DNA from: an uncultured Clostridium sp.
GTDB taxonomy: Bacteria > Bacillota > Clostridia > Clostridiales > Clostridiaceae
NCBI GenBank assembly: GCA_934746015.1
Contig: CAKVEW010000013.1
Span: 1-64,000 of the forward strand
Length of the DNA stretch: 64,000 nt
Direction: 5' to 3'
Below are positions 61,834 through 64,000 of this stretch, in pieces. The position numbers were made by a program, and so were the translations under genes. The notes beneath the pieces were generated by a model. That model ran no database searches, was not told the DNA's origin, and was given only the letters and a program-made list of their open reading frames with translations. How positions within the stretch are numbered: the stretch's first letter is position 1; every line of letters starts with the position of its first letter.

Positions 61834-61862
61834 ACGAGATAAGCCATAAGCGGAGTTCTGTA
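61834..61862. other. Right attachment site within rnpB
   Basis: A 29-base copy of the left repeat at 24237-24265, with T instead of C at position 7. It forms the 3' end of the functional rnpB gene and lies 61 bp past the integrase. Confidence 0.9.
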
Positions 61863-62208
61863 TTAAGCAATCATCTATCTAGGCTTATTGTTACCAATAA
61901 GCTCAAGCGGTACACCCGGAAACGGAGCGGGCAACTCCTAAATGTTTCCCTATTCGACCTTGCTCCAAGTGGGGTTTACATAGCCATCATGTCACCATGA
62001 TGCTGGTGAGCTCTTACCTCACCTTTCCACCCTTGCCTTAAGTTACATTCCAAATCTGAGATTTGGAGTGTAACTTAAGGCGGTATCTCTCTGTTGCACT
62101 TTCCTTCAAGTCGCCTTGACTGGACGTTATCCAGCACCCTGCCCTATGGAGCTCCGACTTTCCTCTCCTAGATCTAAGTCTAGCAGCGATTGCATGTCTT
62201 ACTCGCAA
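61834..62208 (-). ncRNA. rnpB: RNase P RNA, type B
   Basis: The catalytic RNA that matures tRNA 5' ends. Conserved parts are visible on minus: GAGGAAAGTC (P4 5' strand), AGGGCAGGGTGCTGG, GAAGGAAAGTGCAACAGAGA, GGTAAGAGCTCACC and the end ACAGAACTCCGCTTATGGC. CGAG-TAAG near the 5' end pairs with CTTA-TCTCG at the 3' end to form P1. The last 29 bases were supplied by the prophage. The phage DNA beyond holds only a weak GGG/CCC hairpin, so the terminator of this version is unclear. Confidence 0.95.
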
Positions 62209-62259
62209 AACTTATATTAACATAACTTTATAAATAATACAAATGAATTTTTTTACAGT

Positions 62260-62511
62260 TTAAACAAATTGAAGTATCAAAACTAGCATAAGTAAAATAA
62301 TCCAAGTATAAAATCCTATTCCAGAAAGTAAAAGAGTAACTATTAATAGTATAAATATAACTAATCTTGCAGCAGGATTAATGCAATTTTTAAAAAATAT
62401 TGGACCTCCTGAACTAATATTTTTTCCTATACCATCAAATATATCCTTAATCCCATCTTGGAACACTTTTGCCCAAGATCCCTTCTTTTTTTTATAATAA
62501 GATTTACTCAT
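62260..62511 (-). CDS. Small membrane protein upstream of rnpB
   Basis: An 83-residue protein with a basic N-terminus (SKSYYKKKKGSWAKVFQDGIKDIFDGIG) and two C-terminal hydrophobic helices (about 48-63 and 66-82). AGGAGAT-type site before ATG. It lies between the Nif3-family gene and rnpB. Function unknown. Confidence 0.6.
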   Translation of the reverse strand: MSKSYYKKKKGSWAKVFQDGIKDIFDGIGKNISSGGPIFFKNCINPAARLVIFILLIVTLLLSGIGFYTWIILLMLVLILQFV

Positions 62512-62627
62512 AATACATCTCCTAAATTGTTATCCTGTTATTATTCTATGTGTTATGGTTATAAATAGTTATAATTTAATTTAAATTAATACAGTTTCAT
62601 ATATAAATTTCTAAAAAAATGGAAAAA

Positions 62628-62669
62628 GATATGGAATTAGTGCTTATATTATACTACTTATTCCATATC
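62628..62669 (-). terminator. Terminator of the trmK-nif3 operon
   Basis: A perfect 10-bp stem GATATGGAAT/ATTCCATATC, followed by TTTTTCC on the minus strand. Confidence 0.75.
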
Positions 62670-62695
62670 TATCCTACTATATTTATCTTGTTTTA

Positions 62696-63493
62696 TTATA
62701 CAAAAGTATAAGGATCTTCACTATGCTCTGAAATAATAATTTCTACTTCTTTAAATTTATCTTGTAATTTATTAATTACTTCTAAAAAAACTATCCATTC
62801 AGATAAGAAATGTCCCGTATCTATTATAGATACTCCCATTTCCTTATAGTCACTTGCAAAGTGGTAAGTAGTATCTCCTGTTATTATACAGTCTGCACCT
62901 TTTTTATAAGCTATATCAAAAAAGCTACTTCCACTACCATTAATTACAGCTATATTTTTAACCTTTTCTGAAGCTTTAACTACTTTTAAGCCACTTATGT
63001 TTAACTTCTCTTTAACTTTTCTTACTAAGTCTTCTAAATCTATTTCTTCTTCTAACCTAATAAATCTACCTAATCCCTCATTTGAATTTCTTGCATTTCT
63101 ATTTACTTCAATAAGCTCTTTAGATTCATAACCTAATATATTAACTATAGTTTCATTTAAACCACCACTAGCTGAATCTAAATTAGTATGGCTTGAATAT
63201 AAACTTATGTCATTTTTAATAAGCTCTATAATTTTTTTACCAACTAAAGTGTCTGTAGTTATAGTGCTTGGCTTTCTAAATAGTAAAGGATGGTGCGTAA
63301 TTATTAAGTCTATATCCTTTTCTTTTGCTTCTTCAATTACTTCTAAAGTACAATCTAAAGATAAAAGAATCTTTTTAACTTCTTTTTCTTTATCTCCTAC
63401 CATTAAACCAACATTATCAAAGTCTTCTTTTAAATTGACTGGAGCAAATCCCTCCATTATTTCAATAATATTTTTTACTTTCTTCATAATCAT
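62696..63493 (-). CDS. Nif3/YqfO-family dinuclear metal protein
   Basis: A 265-residue protein of the NIF3 (DUF34, GTP cyclohydrolase I type 2-like) family. Metal-binding motifs are THHPLLFRKP (about 67), HTNLDSASGG (about 104) and, near the end, IDTGHFLSEW. The family binds two metal ions; its biological role is unsettled. It is six bases past the trmK gene, a very common gene pair in Firmicutes. Confidence 0.9.
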   Translation of the reverse strand: MIMKKVKNIIEIMEGFAPVNLKEDFDNVGLMVGDKEKEVKKILLSLDCTLEVIEEAKEKDIDLIITHHPLLFRKPSTITTDTLVGKKIIELIKNDISLYSSHTNLDSASGGLNETIVNILGYESKELIEVNRNARNSNEGLGRFIRLEEEIDLEDLVRKVKEKLNISGLKVVKASEKVKNIAVINGSGSSFFDIAYKKGADCIITGDTTYHFASDYKEMGVSIIDTGHFLSEWIVFLEVINKLQDKFKEVEIIISEHSEDPYTFV

Positions 63494-63499
63494 GCTTCC

Positions 63500-64000
63500 T
63501 TATAAATAATTAATCATGTTTGAAATTATATTTATTTTTTCTTCTACTGCTACCCTTCTATCTCTAGCACTTACAGTGCTTTCTGTAATAAAACTAAGTA
63601 TTCTTTTATAATTATCTACTTTTGAATTTAAATAATCCTTCATTAATGGATGCTTTTGCATTAATAGTTTTGGGCTTACTTCATAATATATTGAATCTAA
63701 TCCAATTGATTCTCCTGCTTTTTTTCTTACTTTAAATAATTCATAATATATTTCCTCTTCTTCGCAAAGATCTTCACATATTATTTCATAATCATTATTA
63801 TAAAGATATTCTCTCAAAACTTCTGGGTTTTGTGCAGGAACTAGTATTAAATAGTTTAATGAACTTACTTTATCAATACTTTCTTCAAGTATATCTCTAA
63901 TTAAGTTTCCTCCCATACCAGCAATAATTACAGCTTCCACTTCATCTTTTTTAAGAGGATTTAAGCCATCTCCAAGCCTGAATTCTAGTTCGTCACCTGC
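63500..64000 (-). CDS. trmK: tRNA (adenine22-N1)-methyltransferase, 3' part
   Basis: The C-terminal 166 residues of a TrmK-family SAM-dependent methyltransferase; the frame continues beyond the window edge (AGDELEFRLGDGLNPLKKDEVEAVIIAGMGG). IIAGMGGNLIRDIL and LILVPAQNPEVLREYL are the family's motif IV region and following segment, and the C-terminal part is helical. It methylates A22 in tRNA. It is coupled to the Nif3-family gene. Confidence 0.9.
   Translation of the reverse strand, partial: AGDELEFRLGDGLNPLKKDEVEAVIIAGMGGNLIRDILEESIDKVSSLNYLILVPAQNPEVLREYLYNNDYEIICEDLCEEEEIYYELFKVRKKAGESIGLDSIYYEVSPKLLMQKHPLMKDYLNSKVDNYKRILSFITESTVSARDRRVAVEEKINIISNMINYL

Larger units (their letters stand above)
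24266..61862. mobile_element. Prophage of about 37.6 kb integrated in rnpB
   Basis: A complete modular siphovirus-like prophage lies between the two 29-bp repeats: integrase and control genes at the right, early replication/recombination, terminase-capsid-tail-lysis, then an accessory left end. Nearly all genes run on minus; the integrase, repressor and metallopeptidase run on plus. At least two genes appear frameshifted, so whether it can be induced is open. Confidence 0.92.

Overview
The window looks like chromosome from a low-GC Gram-positive anaerobe, most likely a Clostridium close to C. perfringens. The call rests on the very AT-rich sequence, strong GGAGG-type ribosome sites, a type B RNase P RNA and the protein types present. 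Species is inferred from gene style, not from a search.

Left chromosomal part (1-24236). An IS3-like element end touches the window edge. A MarR regulator and a heterodimeric multidrug ABC exporter follow, then a trehalose locus (treC and treB on minus, treR divergent, with TreR-type palindromes inside the treB promoter). Next come a YhgE/Pip membrane protein, a K+ channel and galM. A surface module runs on the minus strand: LytTR response regulator, AgrC/VirS-type kinase, a 1678-residue VWA/Cna-B adhesin and a class B sortase. The segment ends with a DUF1653 protein, an OYE-family reductase (namA) and two small membrane proteins.

Prophage (about 24237-61862). A 29-bp direct repeat with one mismatch marks both ends and is the 3' end of rnpB. 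The phage is therefore integrated in the RNase P RNA gene: it supplies a replacement 3' end at the right and leaves the old end with its terminator at the left. Right to left it holds: integrase; ImmR/ImmA-type control genes with TTTCCG operators; early genes with exonuclease, RecT, a replication protein carrying iteron-like repeats, SSB and a RuvC-like nuclease; a late regulator; tRNA-Asn with a structured noncoding stretch beside it; a HEPN protein; terminase, portal, a MuF protein with a toxin-like tail, capsid and SPP1/siphovirus-like tail genes; holins and amidase; then a left accessory end with a membrane protein, HigB/HigA-protease, a LexA-type HTH protein and an excisionase-like protein. 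Several genes sit in their own promoter/terminator cassettes (morons). The antirepressor gene and the 5' end of the tail-tip gene are frameshifted, so the phage may be partly decayed or use recoding.

Right chromosomal part (61834-64000). rnpB, a small membrane protein, a Nif3-family protein and the 3' part of trmK, all on minus.

The strongest leads for something undescribed are the structured noncoding region next to the phage tRNA, the MuF toxin with two small downstream genes, the iterons inside the replication gene, and the ATT start plus TTT-TGA shift at the tail-tip gene.
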